A DNA stretch of 64,000 nucleotides from Ostrinia nubilalis (lineage: Eukaryota; Arthropoda; Insecta; Lepidoptera; Crambidae): the NCBI RefSeq assembly GCF_963855985.1, contig NC_087117.1:3049001-3113000 (forward strand), written 5' to 3'. Shown here piece by piece: positions 34,681 through 46,336 of the stretch. The notes beneath the pieces were generated by a model. That model searched no databases. It had not been told where the DNA came from and was given only the letters and a program-made list of their open reading frames with translations. The position numbers were made by a program, and so were the translations under genes. Positions within the stretch are counted from its first letter, which is position 1. Each line of letters starts with the position of its first letter.

Positions 34681-34931
34681 GGGCTGATTTTTCAATCGTC
34701 GGATAACTTTTATTTAAAGAATAAGTTTGGCACATTGACAGTTTCAATATGGAAAATATGTCAAAACGACAAGTTTATTCTCCAGTTAAAAGTTATCTGA
34801 CGCTTGAAAAATCAGCCCTTAACTGAAGAATAAGTTAGGCACATTTGACAGTTTCAGTATTGAAAATATGTCAAAATGACAAGTTTATTCTTCAGTTAAA
34901 AGTTATCTGACGATTGAACAATCGGCCCTTG
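34681..34931. mobile_element. MITE (AGGGCTGATTTTTCAATCG family), tandem pair sharing an end
   Basis: The first unit (to about 34820) has inverted ends GGGCTGATTTTTCAATCGTC and TTGAAAAATCAGCCC. A second, left-truncated unit follows to 34931. Another copy is at 58681-58822. Confidence 0.8.
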
Positions 34932-35167
34932 GTGAGTTTTGAATGTGTAAGTTATGCTACAGGGCATTTAATGAATTCGCCGAAACTAATTTTACACTTT
35001 GGTGGCATTTCATTACATTGTGTTTCTTCTAGTATTATTTGCGGTGGCCAGAGAGTTGTCTACTAAAGTTGTGTATTATTTAGTTTTATTAAAGTTGTGT
35101 ATTATGTACTGCATTGTAATCAGTACATATTGGTACATAGTTACAACTATTTCCAATATTACCCTTG

Positions 35168-35173
35168 AATAAA
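35168..35173 (+). terminator. Hsc70-5: Possible poly(A) signal of Hsc70-5
   Basis: AATAAA 789 bp after the stop codon. Plausible but not proven, since AT-rich flanks offer other candidates. Confidence 0.4.
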
Positions 35174-36487
35174 GACGAAACCATCTCGATTAGGAATTAA
35201 CCAAATGTACTAAACGAACAATTGGTATTACAGATACAGAAACATATTAAAACTATTTAATAGTTTTCTTTAAAGTGAATATCCTAAAAATGATAGTAAA
35301 ATTAATATATTATTGACATTATAATTTTTATGTAAATACACGTCCGGAGCGGCAATTTTTTGTGTATTTGTAATATCGAGTGTTTAATATTATAGTAGTT
35401 TCTTAAATATGAGTCCTATTGGTTGTAATTAAAAACTTTGCCTTTTTAAACAAGAACAGTTACGTCATAATAATTTTAGACCGCATCGTCTATGGTATAT
35501 ACGATAATATCGACTGGGACTTCAAAGTAACTGATTACATTGTGTTTGGATATATTTTAATTTGATTACATCTCGTTTTCATTTATTTTTAAAACTAATT
35601 ACGTTTTATTTTTATTCCTCAAACGTAGAATAGATGGCACAATAAATTGAGAAAATTTTCGTATAACCATCTGAGAGTATCACAAACTTGAATGTAGTGA
35701 AAATTGTTATATAGTGGTAAAGGACTGCAAAACAATCTGAAATGTATTGCACCGTATTTATTTAATGGCAAAGTTACTAAACCGATTATGATGAAGTGTT
35801 CTTATAATACTTGTTGTCATATTTCATCTCAGATTCGATCTTTGTAGGTTTTAAATTTGCGATGCAATAGATTTCAGATTTTATAATTTTATTAATAAGC
35901 GTTTTGGCAGTTCCAATATTTTTGTTGTATAAAATTTTGGAACTGCCAACTTTAACATAGGCTGTTATACGTGTACATTCAGTGTATTATTATATATTTC
36001 TTTTTGTATATGGCAATATTAGAACCGCGATTTCGTTTGACAAATTCTTGCAATGCTGCAGTCAATTCCGCCTATTTCAAACAAATATCTGTTTAATTTC
36101 TACTACACTAAGATCTATATTGTAGTACACCTCAAGTATCCATCTACACTCAACGCTTGAGTTTTCTACGAGACTTAGTTTGCACGCAAAAATAAACCTT
36201 AACGCATAAGTCAAATAAAACCTAAATCAATTGAAACACATCTGTCTCTTTCCTATTCTTTCACAGTGACAAAGACGCATAGAATTTTCAAACGAAATCG
36301 CCCACGTACCAGAAAGCGTTTCATAGACGCGGGAGAGAAATAGCTTTACTATGCATTTATGTTAAGGCGGAACGCGTTTTGGTACGGTCCATAGACAAGG
36401 CAACATAGCAGAGACGAGGGTGGACCATAGACTAGTTGTGAAAAGTTTTCTCTGTGTAAAAAGCAAATAAAGTATGGCTACGTAACA

Positions 36488-36662
36488 TACACTCGCATCC
36501 ACAAACATTACTATGAGGTCTCACAGTGCGCGTGGACGCACCCAAAAACCTATTCATAGATAATACTTGAGTGGCGGAGTGACACAAACCAATCATAGAG
36601 CTGTGCGTTCGACTTCGTATAGCGTTGCTGCTTCACAAGAAAGCATCGTTTGTGAATACGGG
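36488..36662. mobile_element. MITE with ATCCACAAAC ends
   Basis: CATCCACAAACATTACTATG at the left and GCATCGTTTGTGAATACGGG at the right form short imperfect inverted ends. The interior is shared with 33345-33475. Confidence 0.6.
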
Positions 36663-36694
36663 TGATATTTTTTTAAGTATGATTAATTTCGTTG

Positions 36695-36830
36695 CGGGTT
36701 CAATGATATTTTAACTTTCCCCCGGGACAAACTTGACCTTCACTTTGTGGGTTTTTATTGGCGGTCAAGCTGTAGATCCTGGCTACACAGGTTTGCAGCG
36801 GTGGGAAGGAGAGGTGGGAATAGTCCCGTT
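36695..36830 (+). repeat. Dispersed repeat family A, copy 3
   Basis: TTTAACTTTCCCCCGGGACA to GCAGCGGTGGGAAGGAGAGG. Best preserved of the three copies. Confidence 0.65.
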
Positions 36831-37784
36831 ATTTATCTATGTATTTAAATAAATGATATCCATCCTCATTTCTACTCTGTTGTATTGTTTTTAGATGCTA
36901 AATTCTGTTTTTTTTTGTTGAGTTTTAGGCGAATCCTGATGATACGCTATGTGTAGTGTGTGTGTAGACGTGGCGGTGTGTATATTCCATTTTGTATACG
37001 TGCAAGAATACAATCCAAAGTGTATTCTTAGTGCAAGAATACGGTTCGAAGTGTATTCTAGATTTTATTTGTATTCTAGTGAATTGATCGAGTGTTTTGT
37101 GATCGGCAATCGATGAATGTTTTGTAATTTAATTTATATTCATACAAATTACAAAAGAGTTCATGCAAAATATTGTAAGTAAGTGTTTGTATTGGCGACT
37201 TAGAATAAAATTTTCTATTCAGTATTCCTAAATTCCATTCTATAGACATTTGGTTTAATTTAAAACACTCGGTTAATTCATTAATTTAAATTAAAAAATA
37301 CTATACATGTCCAGTCTTGTCATAAAATACGATATTGTAAGCACTTTGACTTCGTATAATAGACTTACACTTTCCCAATATCAAAATTGGGCAGCCTTAG
37401 GCATAATGCATTCTTTATAATTCTTATGCATTATTATTGATCTTTAAAGTCGAACATAGAACCACCTCCTTTTTTGAAGTCGGTTAAAAAATAGCTCACT
37501 GTTGCTCGCGAGTTAATTGTTGAGCTAGAAAAGTATTTCCTTTTATACGAAATCACAGTGTAGGTAGTCAAAAATCCCAACTACTGTTTATGTAAAGATA
37601 TTTTTTTTCGGTGTTGTAATAATTTTGTAGTATACAAAACGAAATATACACACAACCGAGTTGAGTGGCTGGCGTCATTGTAAATTAGAATAGTGAATTA
37701 TATTATTTCGATGAATTTGAGCGTTTTATTTTATTCTTCACAAATAAATTTACCCAGTTAGGTATAAGTCTAGCGCTAAACTCG

Positions 37785-39765
37785 GTCAGTGCCTGAGGTG
37801 TGGGAGGGTGTTTTCGGGACGTTAAACGTCAACGAGACGAGATTTCAAAACGTGTGATCTGTCACGTCATAATGTTAATGTCCTCTCCCGTGCCGCTCCC
37901 ATATAGATGACCCACGCTGAACTGTCCCACCAAACTCAATGACAGGGGGGCGCTACCATCGTTCAACTATATGGTTTCAAACATGGCAAAAATCAAAACC
38001 AGCGATCCGGTATTGACGGTGGCGCCCCACTGTCAATGTCATGCATAGGACAGTTCAGTATTTTGGAACTACACTCGCGAGCAAAAGTATGGAATCACTT
38101 ACATGAAGTTGTTTCCACGCGATCTTGTGTACTAACGAATTTGTTAGCAACAAAAAAAGTAGCACCATTTTAAAGATTAAACTTTTAACTTTAAATTGAT
38201 ACCAAATTCATTTAAATCACACCGGTATTTAAAAATATATCCCGCCTGAAGTGAAGAAGTAAGGAAAAAGACATGTATCAACTGTTTGATACGTCGCGAG
38301 TTGCGGCCTATTTACCCACTATAAAAGCAAGTGTATTCGGATTTTTGCTTTCACACGTTGATCCATACACATCTCCGCTTCCTTTGACACTTTACCTGGG
38401 ATTCTACACCTTCAGAAGGAGCACAAATCGTTGCATTATTGCAAGAAGGGCTCAGCCAGCGGGCTATCGCACGTCAGCTCCACATAAGCCAGTCCTGGGT
38501 TTCGAAAGTTGTAAGACTCTTTCGGGAGACTGGTGGCTTTATCCCAAAACCAAGTTCTGAACAGCGCCGGTGCACATCGCAAAGGGATGACCGTTTTTTC
38601 ATGTCAACCACTCTATAAAATCGTCATTTGACTGTTATCGACGTCCAGCAAGAGCTCAGAAATGTTCCTAGGATAGCTGTTAGCGAGTGGACAGTTCGCC
38701 TAAGATATAAGCAATAGATTTCGACTCCAAAAAGGCCTGCCACAGGCTCGAAACTGACGGCAGGTCACCGACAAGCACGCTTTCAATTAGCTCGCACTTA
38801 TTTTGATGGGAAGGCGAGTAATGGAGGCGAGTTTTGTTCTCCGATAAATGCAGACTGTGTTTGCAGTGCAGCAGTCGAAGAGGTCGGGTCTATAGGCGGC
38901 ATGGGGAGCGATTTGTACAGTGCTGGTTCGCTGAAACAGTGGCTTATGGGGGTGGCTTGCTCAACTTCTTATCGAGATGTGTACGAGCAAATTGAAAGCG
39001 TGTTATCGGTGACCTACCGTCAGTTTCGAGCCTGTGGCAGGCCTTTTTGGAGTCAAATTCTATTGCTTGTATCTTAGACGAACTGTCCACTCGCTAGCAG
39101 CTATCCTACGAACATTTCTGAGCTCTTGCTGGACGTCGATACCAGTCAAATGACGATTTCATAGAGAGGTTGACATGAAAAAACGGTCATCCCTCTGCGA
39201 TGTGCACCGGCGCTGTTCAGAACTTGGTCTCGGGATAAAGCCACCAGTCTCCCGAAAGAGTCTTACAACTTTCGAAACCCAGGACTGGCTTATGTGGAGC
39301 TGACGTGCGATAGCCCGCTGGTTGAGCCCTTCTTGCAATAATGCAACGATTTGTGCTGCTTCTGAAGGTGTAGAATCCCAGGTAAAGTGTCAAAAGAAGC
39401 GGAGATGTGTATGGATCAACGTGTGAAAGCAAAAATCCGAATAAACGTGCTTTTATAGGGGGTAAATAGGCCGTAACTCGCGACGTATCAAACAGTTGAT
39501 ACATGTCTTTTTCCTTACTTCTTCACTTCAGGCGGGATATCTTTTTAAATACTGGTGTGATTTAAATGAATTTGGTATCAATTTAAAGTTAAAAGTTTAA
39601 TCTTTAAAATGGTGCCTCTTTTTTTGTTGCTAACAAATTCGTTAGTACACAAGATCGCGTGGAAACAACTTCATGTAAGTGATTCCATACTTTTGCTCGC
39701 GAGTGTATATTATGTCAATGTCACCCCTCCCGTGCCGCGCCCATACCTCGGGCACTGACTGACTT
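37785..39765. mobile_element. MITE (TTAGTGCCTGAGGTATGGGAG family), copy 2, split by a Tc1-like element
   Basis: Left end GTCAGTGCCTGAGGTGTGGG and right end CATACCTCGGGCACTGAC. The interior GACCCACGCTGAACTGTCCC matches 16119-16416. The Tc1-like inverted dimer inserted at the TA after TTTTGGAAC, which in copy 1 reads uninterrupted TTTTGGAACTATACC. Confidence 0.8.
38072..39705. mobile_element. Head-to-head (palindromic) Tc1-like transposon, defective
   Basis: Terminal CACTCGCGAGCAAAAGTATG at both ends inverted, flanked by TA. Arms of about 680 bp both contain the 5' part of a Tc1-like transposase gene. On the plus strand near 38415 one frame reads EGAQIVALLQEGLSQRAIAR then HISQSWVSKVVRLFRETGG, the N-terminal helix-turn-helix. 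The unique centre (about 38760-39020) retains broken coding sequence further into the gene. Stops and frameshifts abolish function. Confidence 0.85.
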
Positions 39766-40114
39766 ATGTGATAGACCTATATCTAAGAACCCTTCACACA
39801 CAACTTTTAAAGCACATTTTTAGGAGATCGAGGTCAATTCAGAAGAATTGAGATTTTTTGTTTACCTGCTTGAACTTTCATATTGAACATACATCCTTGA
39901 GTTTAAGATACTCGGAAAGTGGGCCTAAATACACAAGTAACAAATAAGTACAGTCATCTTGGGTTATTTTCAGGATAACTTTGAACAGGAAACAAAGTTA
40001 CATTTATTAACTTTATTAATATAACTTTGAATTTCTCGTAAATTCAGATAATTTTTGGTTTTTATCTTCTAAGATAAGGATTAATGTACAAATAGAGTTA
40101 TTTCAGAAAGCTTT

Positions 40115-40205
40115 CATTTTAAAAATACTTAAATAAAATAAAAATAAATATCCTTGGACATTTTACACTTAGCAAAGCTACTCTTTTTTTAAATACATAG
40201 GTACA
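40115..40205 (-). mobile_element. SINE 3'-tail fragment
   Basis: AAATATCCTTGGACATTTTA and GCAAAGCTACTC then TATACATAGG-like text match the antisense tail of the SINE at 18970. Confidence 0.6.
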
Positions 40206-40819
40206 TATTATACACAGTTACACCAGGCCTCCGTCACTCGCCTATGCCGGCCGAGATAATTACCTACAGCGCGCGACAACTTCAAGTTGCAAATCAGTAA
40301 AGGCCGCCACGCGCCGTGACGCGCCTGTGAGCACACGCGTACCTATACACGCTCGGTGTATCATCGTCGCAATCAAGGTTTATTGTTCCAACGGCACTGT
40401 TATTCTTCTTTAATGAAAAATCGTAATATTTAGGAGTAATAATTAACTGTAGTGATTTAAATAATTATAAAAAACTACACTTTTAAAATAATTTTGAAAT
40501 ACTTATGACAAAAAACTGTAGCAAAAAAATTATTTTAGCTAATAAAAACATTAACTTTACTTCACCGTGTCTATTTTCCGACACTACACCTTTTAAAACT
40601 GTTTGTCCAATTTCGAATTATCGCAACACTGAAGTTTATTAATAGCTTACTTTAGAGATGGTACGATTATACAAACACCACTAAATTAAAGTTTACCAAT
40701 CGTAAATACAATAAAAAAATAAGTTTTTATTTATTTTACTTTGCTTATACAACCCTGACGCTTGAGCTGTGAGCACAGAATAAGTAATAGTGCTGTGAGG
40801 TAGATCAATTCTGAACACA

Positions 40820-41100
40820 AAAAAATTGCGCTCTTGTGAGCGTAGTAGTAAGGTGCGATTTCGAATGCACCATGTGCGTTGGATATTTTGCATTATTATT
40901 ATTACCGTTAAAATGCCGGCATCTGATCCTACACAAAGGAGTGCAATTTCTGTTGCTACTATTATGTATTCTGTGGTTACACCCAGACCCGTTACAGAAA
41001 TTAAAATTCATCACTTCAATTTCTGCTCGGCCGGGAATCGAACCCGGGACCTCTCGGCATAGTAGTCCGTTCTGAACCACTACACCAAACTGCGACACGA
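40820..41100 (-). mobile_element. tRNA-derived SINE
   Basis: On the minus strand: head CAGTTTGGTGTAGTGGTTCA (box A), then GGTCCCGGGTTCGATTCCCG (box B), from 41098 downward, followed by a body. A second partial head (CGTTTGGTGTAAG) lies at 41137. Not a tRNA gene, because no acceptor stem closes. Confidence 0.75.
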
Positions 41101-41164
41101 AAATAATTATGTAGATTCATAATTATTTTCGTGTCGCCCGTTTGGTGTAAGTAGGTACCTTTAG

Positions 41165-41380
41165 AGGACCACCTTGTTGGACGACTCCCGCTGCGTTTCC
41201 GGTACGTGGCCTCCACTCCAGAACCTTGCTGCTCCATCGGCCGTCTGTTCTGGCCCATTCTGGTCTCGGCCGTGGCGCTGGATGCAGGAACCAACCGCGC
41301 GATATGGAAATTATTGGGCGAGGCCTATGTTCAGCAGTGGACGTCCTGTGGATGAAATGGTGATGACGATGAATTATTAA
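41165..41380 (-). mobile_element. LINE 3'-tail fragment
   Basis: GGACCACCTTGTTGGACGAC, TACGTGGCCTCCACTCCAGA and CCATCGGCCGTCTG, ending with TATGTTCAGCAGTGGACGTC in inverted arrangement. Minus-strand translation gives RPTRWSSKG-like residues from the RT C-terminus. Confidence 0.7.
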
Positions 41381-42542
41381 GAAGTGATAGTAGTTGATTA
41401 CACACGTTAAGTGTGTCGACCTCTGACACTGAGGTTGATAAATATTGTAAACAACAATTTGTTTATCAACGTAAAGTAGAATAGTAGTAATTCCTTGATT
41501 TATTTTTAACGTAAACGAGGGAATATTAATAACTACAATGAAGGATTCTGATTTGTATTCGCTACAAGAACAAAAAAGACTGATAGAAATGTTGAAAAAC
41601 TGTGTTTGGCGAAGGTCACCGAGGACTTGGAAAAAATAACTGATTTTGTTCAAAAATAAAATCTAATTATGAAGGCACTGCGTTTAGATGCTGACTGTTA
41701 AAACATAATTATTTAATTACGAGCGTAGGTACTATTGTTTCCCTGATTTCAGTTTGGTAACCGGTGAATACCCGCTATAATGACACATTTTTTATTCTGA
41801 ACTGTCGTCTAGTAAATATTAAAGTCTTTTGTTGATTCATACAAGACTTGAATGTAGTTTCAATGGCTAAAAAACTTTCTTTCGACGCTCCAGTCTTGAA
41901 CGTCGTGACATTGACCAAAAAACTTAAGACAATCCGCGAGCTAAACGAGTTTCGCTCTAAAGATAGATGAGTTTACTATGGCCAATGTGGGCATACCCAC
42001 ATTTGCGAATAACTTACCGGTATGCATTTTCCTCATAAGACACTTTGACATAGTGCAGTGAAGGAGGAGCAGTAGTTCTGCTTTTAAAAAGAAGAAAAAA
42101 CTAAGACTTATTACTTAGTCACTGCAAGAGATGCTGGCATTTAAAGTCACTGTTATTTGTTAGATAGCGCTTCTATACATCTTTATCTGGAACCTGAAAC
42201 TGGTTCTTTTTAACCAAAATCTTTATTATCTCATTTTACCAAGACTGTTTATTCCACAATCGGAATATCGGATGTAAACGATTTACATAAAAGAATACGT
42301 TACTTAATGCATGTATTTTCCTCGTTTTGATTTGGCCACAAATAAAGTGAGTTTTAGTAACGCCGGTTTTATTTTAATTGTTTTTAGTACCTATAACAGT
42401 ATATTTTTTATATTCTACACAATTAAAAAAATAGAGCAAGAGTTGTAGACCCTACTACTGCATTTTTTTAAAGATATTTATTACCCACTATCTAGCATTG
42501 ATGAAAAAAAGCTGTAGTATATTTTTCAAGAGGTTTACGCTA

Positions 42543-42609
42543 TGCCTCCATAGCTCAGCGGTCAGAGCAATCTCCAGGCAAGCAAAAGATTCGATTTCCA
42601 CCAGAGGCA
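42543..42609 (+). tRNA. tRNA-like sequence, probably pseudogene
   Basis: Starts TGCCTCCATAGCTCAGCGGT and ends CCACCAGAGGCA. The 5' and 3' ends pair over about six bases, and a D-arm-like GCTC..GAGC is present. The anticodon arm does not form five clean pairs, and box B (GATTCGATTTC) deviates from consensus. Either a decayed tRNA or a SINE head. Confidence 0.35.
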
Positions 42610-43602
42610 ATTGTTTTTCAAGTTAAAAAAAAGGTTTCGAGATTCCCATCTTCAAAAAAAATATTTTAAATGGAGATTTTGTTCCGCATGTTGCCGTTCC
42701 AGCGTCTCGTGCGTTCGCTCGCTCAGGACTTCAAGACCAATATTCTCTACTGGATCAATTTTAACTGTGGCACATAAAAACGACCTATGTTGACCATGTT
42801 TAAACATAAACGCTTCGGCCAGTCCGGTAACCGAAGCGGTCAGCAGCAGACCGCGAGGTCGCGCTTGAGGAAAACATTAAAATAATAAAACCTGCTTGGT
42901 GATTAAGAAACAATAATCTTGTTTTTATCTGTGCATTTAAAAAAGGAATAGAGGTGAGTTTTTAAGGTATTTTTAATGTAAATTGATTGGACACGGGGAT
43001 GTACCGAGATGACTTTGATTTTGTTGGAACGAATTTTATTGTTATTACGGCATTATGAGCGATTTGAGAACCCAATGTAGTTTTAATCGAGCTTAAAATA
43101 TCAAGGCAAAATGTTATTTAAATAAAATAAATCGAATAAATATTAGGGTACCTCCCTAATATTTATTCGTCTTCTAGTGGCTAAAAACAAAAAATGTGGA
43201 TTTACTAACTTAGTAAAACAAATTAATTACAAATCTAATACTTAATAACTGATTAGGTAACTTAGTAGGAGAAGTTTGATAAAGTAATTTTTAGACCTTA
43301 TTATTTTAACCTTCTCACTGTCGCGATGTCGGCGGGTAACTTCCTATCAAAAAGACGTGATTTTTTACGATCTGACCAAAGCATAAATTACTTACCTGAT
43401 CTCATTTGATTTGGCTAAGATAGTTAATGAAAAAATTCACTGTGATATCGATCAAGCCTAGATTTCGTGAAGTTCACTGTTCTTTTTGCGGGAATCAAAC
43501 CAGCACCGAGCGTTAATGTCATGAGCATCACATCCGGGGTCATGGTCGTTTAGTAATTTGTTTGTGTCTAGTCGCTATAACAAAAGCCTTTACTGTGTCG
43601 GT

Positions 43603-43646
43603 TATTCCCAGTTGCTCCTCTGAACACCTGAGGGCAACTGGGAATT
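43603..43646. repeat. Short perfect-stem hairpin
   Basis: TTATTCCCAGTTGC and GCAACTGGGAATTTA pair over about 12 bases around a 16-18 base loop, just left of the foldback element at 43651. Confidence 0.6.
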
Positions 43647-43650
43647 TATA

Positions 43651-44150
43651 CAGGGTGGAATTTTGTAATGCCACCAGGAGGGAAAGTAACTAACTACCTA
43701 CTCTTAATATTTAATTGTAAGTAGATAGAAAATTTTTCTCAAAGAAAACATCCTTCCTTTATTTGAAAAGAAATAGAACTGCATTCAAAGATTTCCAAAA
43801 ATTTGTTTGCCACACCTGGGAATCTAACCAACTAAAATCTGTTAAAAATTACACCCTGTATTTTTATTGCATCGATCGTTAGGGTTAAGTATAAGGATGA
43901 AATCTCTCTAACAAACTTGATAAATCAAATGAAAGGAAAACCATGAAATCTTAAATTGTTTTAATTAGTTACGTATGTACAGAAAATTGTACGTTAAGGT
44001 ACTGAAGTTTAGAAAAAATTTCGAAAATCTTTGAATGCAGTTCTCTTTCTTTTCAAAAATAAAGGAATGTTTTCTTTCAGTAAAATTTTCTATCTACAGT
44101 ATTAAGAGTAGGTACTTTCTCTACAGGTGGCATTACAAAATTCCACCCTG
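43651..44150. mobile_element. Foldback element with CAGGGTG ends, 500 bp
   Basis: Ends CAGGGTGGAATTTTGTAATG and complement, arms of about 190 bp, flanked by TATA on both sides. Same terminal CAGGGTG as the elements at 19319 and 55989. Confidence 0.88.
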
Positions 44151-44295
44151 TATACCTACAAAAATGTATGTCTCTTGTAATAGGTAACTTTAAGTGAAGG
44201 CAACTTCAATGCACATCGGTCTTTAGGGTCTTATATTCGCAGGAAATGTGTTTTTGAGCTCATTTTATTGCCCCATAAGACGTGATGCCTTAGAG

Positions 44296-44463
44296 CATTG
44301 GTTCCCAAACTTATTTGAGACGCGCCCCCTTTCGACCATACAAAAAATTCCGCGCCCCTCCTCCTCCAGTCAAGATTATTTATTGGTCGTATCGAGCGGT
44401 CGCAGGTTTCTTATAGATGGCCCGCGCCCCCCTTTAAAGGTCGCCCCACTTTGGGAACTAATG
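44296..44463. mobile_element. hAT-type MITE with 8-bp target duplication
   Basis: Copy of the element at 15254 (CATTGGTTCCCAAACTTATT.. ..TTTGGGAACTAATG), flanked by CCTTAGAG on both sides (44288-44295 and 44464-44471). Confidence 0.88.
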
Positions 44464-44734
44464 CCTTAGAGGTTGTTTAGTTTGCTTGGAATATCCCAAC
44501 TATTTAACTGAACCTCTATTTAAGAGTGTCTAGATATTTATCAGAGAGATAAATGGAAACCCAAAATCTTGAAGGAGCAATGGACGTCCTGTGGCTGAGA
44601 TACCTAATGATAATGTTTTTTTTTTAATATTATCTAACCTACCTAGTTGCCTTTAACGATATCCATGGGGTCCTATTCTTCTCTGCCGAAACCATGGAGG
44701 CGGAAGCGGAACCATACGGCTACACATGTATAGG

Positions 44735-44905
44735 TACAGTCAGCGTCAAATAGTTCATGACACAAAGACACCCAGAGTGGCCAAAAAGTTGACAACAACA
44801 CAACTTTATTTGCAAGTCTTCCCAAATAAATGAAGAATTGTAACAAGATGTGTTGCGAACATTTTGGCTACTTTGGGTGTCTCGAACTATTTGATGCTGA
44901 CTGTA
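44735..44905. mobile_element. Foldback MITE
   Basis: Ends TACAGTCAGCGTCAAATAGT and its near-complement ATTTGATGCTGACTGTA, extending about 35 bp through GACACCCAGAGTGGCCAAAA-like arms. Confidence 0.85.
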
Positions 44906-45249
44906 TCACACGGTTTTGGCACGTTTTGGTTTCAAACTAAAACCAGCATAGAAGCAAAGATTTAGGTTATTTTAGTTATTATGTGTTGTTTTCCTTCACA
45001 TATCTTGTTGTTATGACTTGTAAACCGCAGAAGATAAAGTTTAAATGATAAATGTATTTGTTACGAGGTAAATAAACTCGGTTATGACACAAATGCAACA
45101 GGAAATCGGGGAGTAAGATATAGGTAGTTAGACCGCAACTAAAAGCAATTTATTTGTATTTGAGTATACGAGTACTACAGCAGAATCGAACCTTTTTACC
45201 CGACTGTGCCAGAAGGATTGGAGGGTTATGTTTTTCGAGTGTATGTATG

Positions 45250-45390
45250 TACTGGTTCTGGAGTGGAGGCCACGTAAACGTAGCGTGGAACGGCCACCCA
45301 CAAGGTGGACCCACGACCTTATAAAAGTAGCAGGAAGGCGCTGGATGCTGGCCGCTATCGACCGATCAATCTGCAAACATAATATTCTGT
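45250..45390 (+). mobile_element. LINE C-terminal fragment, sense
   Basis: GTTCTGGAGTGGAGGCCACG, CCCACAAGGTGGACCCACGA and GCAGGAAGGCGCTGGATGCT encode in broken frame the WRPR..RPPTRWT..RWM block typical of the end of insect LINE reverse transcriptases. Confidence 0.75.
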
Positions 45391-45564
45391 TAGTGAAAAA
45401 AACTATTTTCCCGCCAAATAATTCAAATAATATGGGCCAATATGGAATAGGGCCAATGAGGAAGCTGTTGACATTCACGTAACAGATTGTATTGCTCCAA
45501 ACGACTAAGTACCTAGTATTTTTTTTTATTTGTCAGCACTCTGAAACGGTCCAAAAACGGTTTA

Positions 45565-45672
45565 GTTCAGTTCAGTTTCAGCCAAGTGACTTTCACTGCT
45601 GGACAAAGGCCTCCCCCAAGGATATCCACAACGACCAGTCCTGTGCTGCCCGCATCCAGGCATCGCCCGCGA
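45565..45672 (-). mobile_element. LINE 3'-tail fragment
   Basis: TTTCAGCCAAGTGACTTTCA, CTGCTGGACAAAGGCCTCCC and GTCCTGTGCTGCCCGCATCC. Family as at 4036. Confidence 0.7.
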
Positions 45673-46110
45673 TTTTAAAAATGTAGTATAAATTAAAATA
45701 TTTGCCTGAAGTTACATTTTACCAGGTTACAAATGGTTATGAATAGAATAATACAACTTTCCAACATAGATAATTTCTTGTAAATTCGTAATATATACGA
45801 TGTAAAAAGACTAGCTGAGCCCATGTGTAGTTTACGCGTGAAAAGATTTCGCAACATTTTTCATTGATGCTCTGCTCCTACTAGTCGTTGCGAGATGGTA
45901 CATATCCTTCTTACCTTTCTTCGATTCCCTTCTTCGATAGCTATCTAGGTATCCAACACAAAAATAACTTTTAAAATCAGGTCAGCAGTTCCTCAGATTA
46001 GCACGTTTGATCAAACAAACTCTTCATTTAATAAAAAAGAAAAAATACAGATTTATAATAATTTAGCATCGAGATATTTTTCATAACAAAAAGTCATATT
46101 CTTGTTCCAG

Positions 46111-46336
46111 ATGTTCCTAAAAGCAGCGGCAGTATGCCTGCTCCTTGCCTCCACAATGGCCCAACAGAACGCAGGCGGCGGGGACCTCGAGTCCATCCTG
46201 CACCAGATCTTTGGGGAGCCCCCCAACGGATCCACCGTGGGCCCCACTCCGGCGGTGACGACCCCCCCTTCGGTGGTGGGGGATAGAATCCCCCCGCAGC
46301 CGTCTACGCTTGTGCCGATTACTACTGGTGACAATG
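46111..46336 (+). CDS. Protease homologue exon 1: signal peptide and Pro/Thr-rich region
   Basis: The ATG is at 46111, directly after TTGTTCCAG, so a 5' untranslated exon may be spliced on immediately before the start. Residues 1-75, donor ATG/GTAAGT. After cleavage near MAQ-QN the chain carries [14 protein letters not shown], an acidic/hydrophobic motif often seen at the start of these homologues. Confidence 0.9.

Larger units (their letters stand above)
34380..35190 (+). other. Hsc70-5: Hsc70-5 3' UTR region
   Basis: Begins after the TAA. It contains a tandem-repeat block, a MITE array and an AATAAA at 35168-35173 that may end the transcript. Confidence 0.6.
35191..46110. other. Gene-free interval between Hsc70-5 and the protease homologue
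   Basis: No exon with codon structure and splice sites was recognised in about 11 kb. It holds the mobile elements and tRNA-like sequences listed separately. The stretches 35600-36330, 41680-42530 and 42620-43600 show nothing recognisable beyond AT-rich sequence. A 5' untranslated exon of the protease homologue could lie near its 3' end. Confidence 0.55.

Noticed and set aside
38273..39504. Mirror-image 95-codon frames at both ends of the Tc1-like element
   Set aside because: They run out of frame with the transposase residues and are identical because the element is palindromic.
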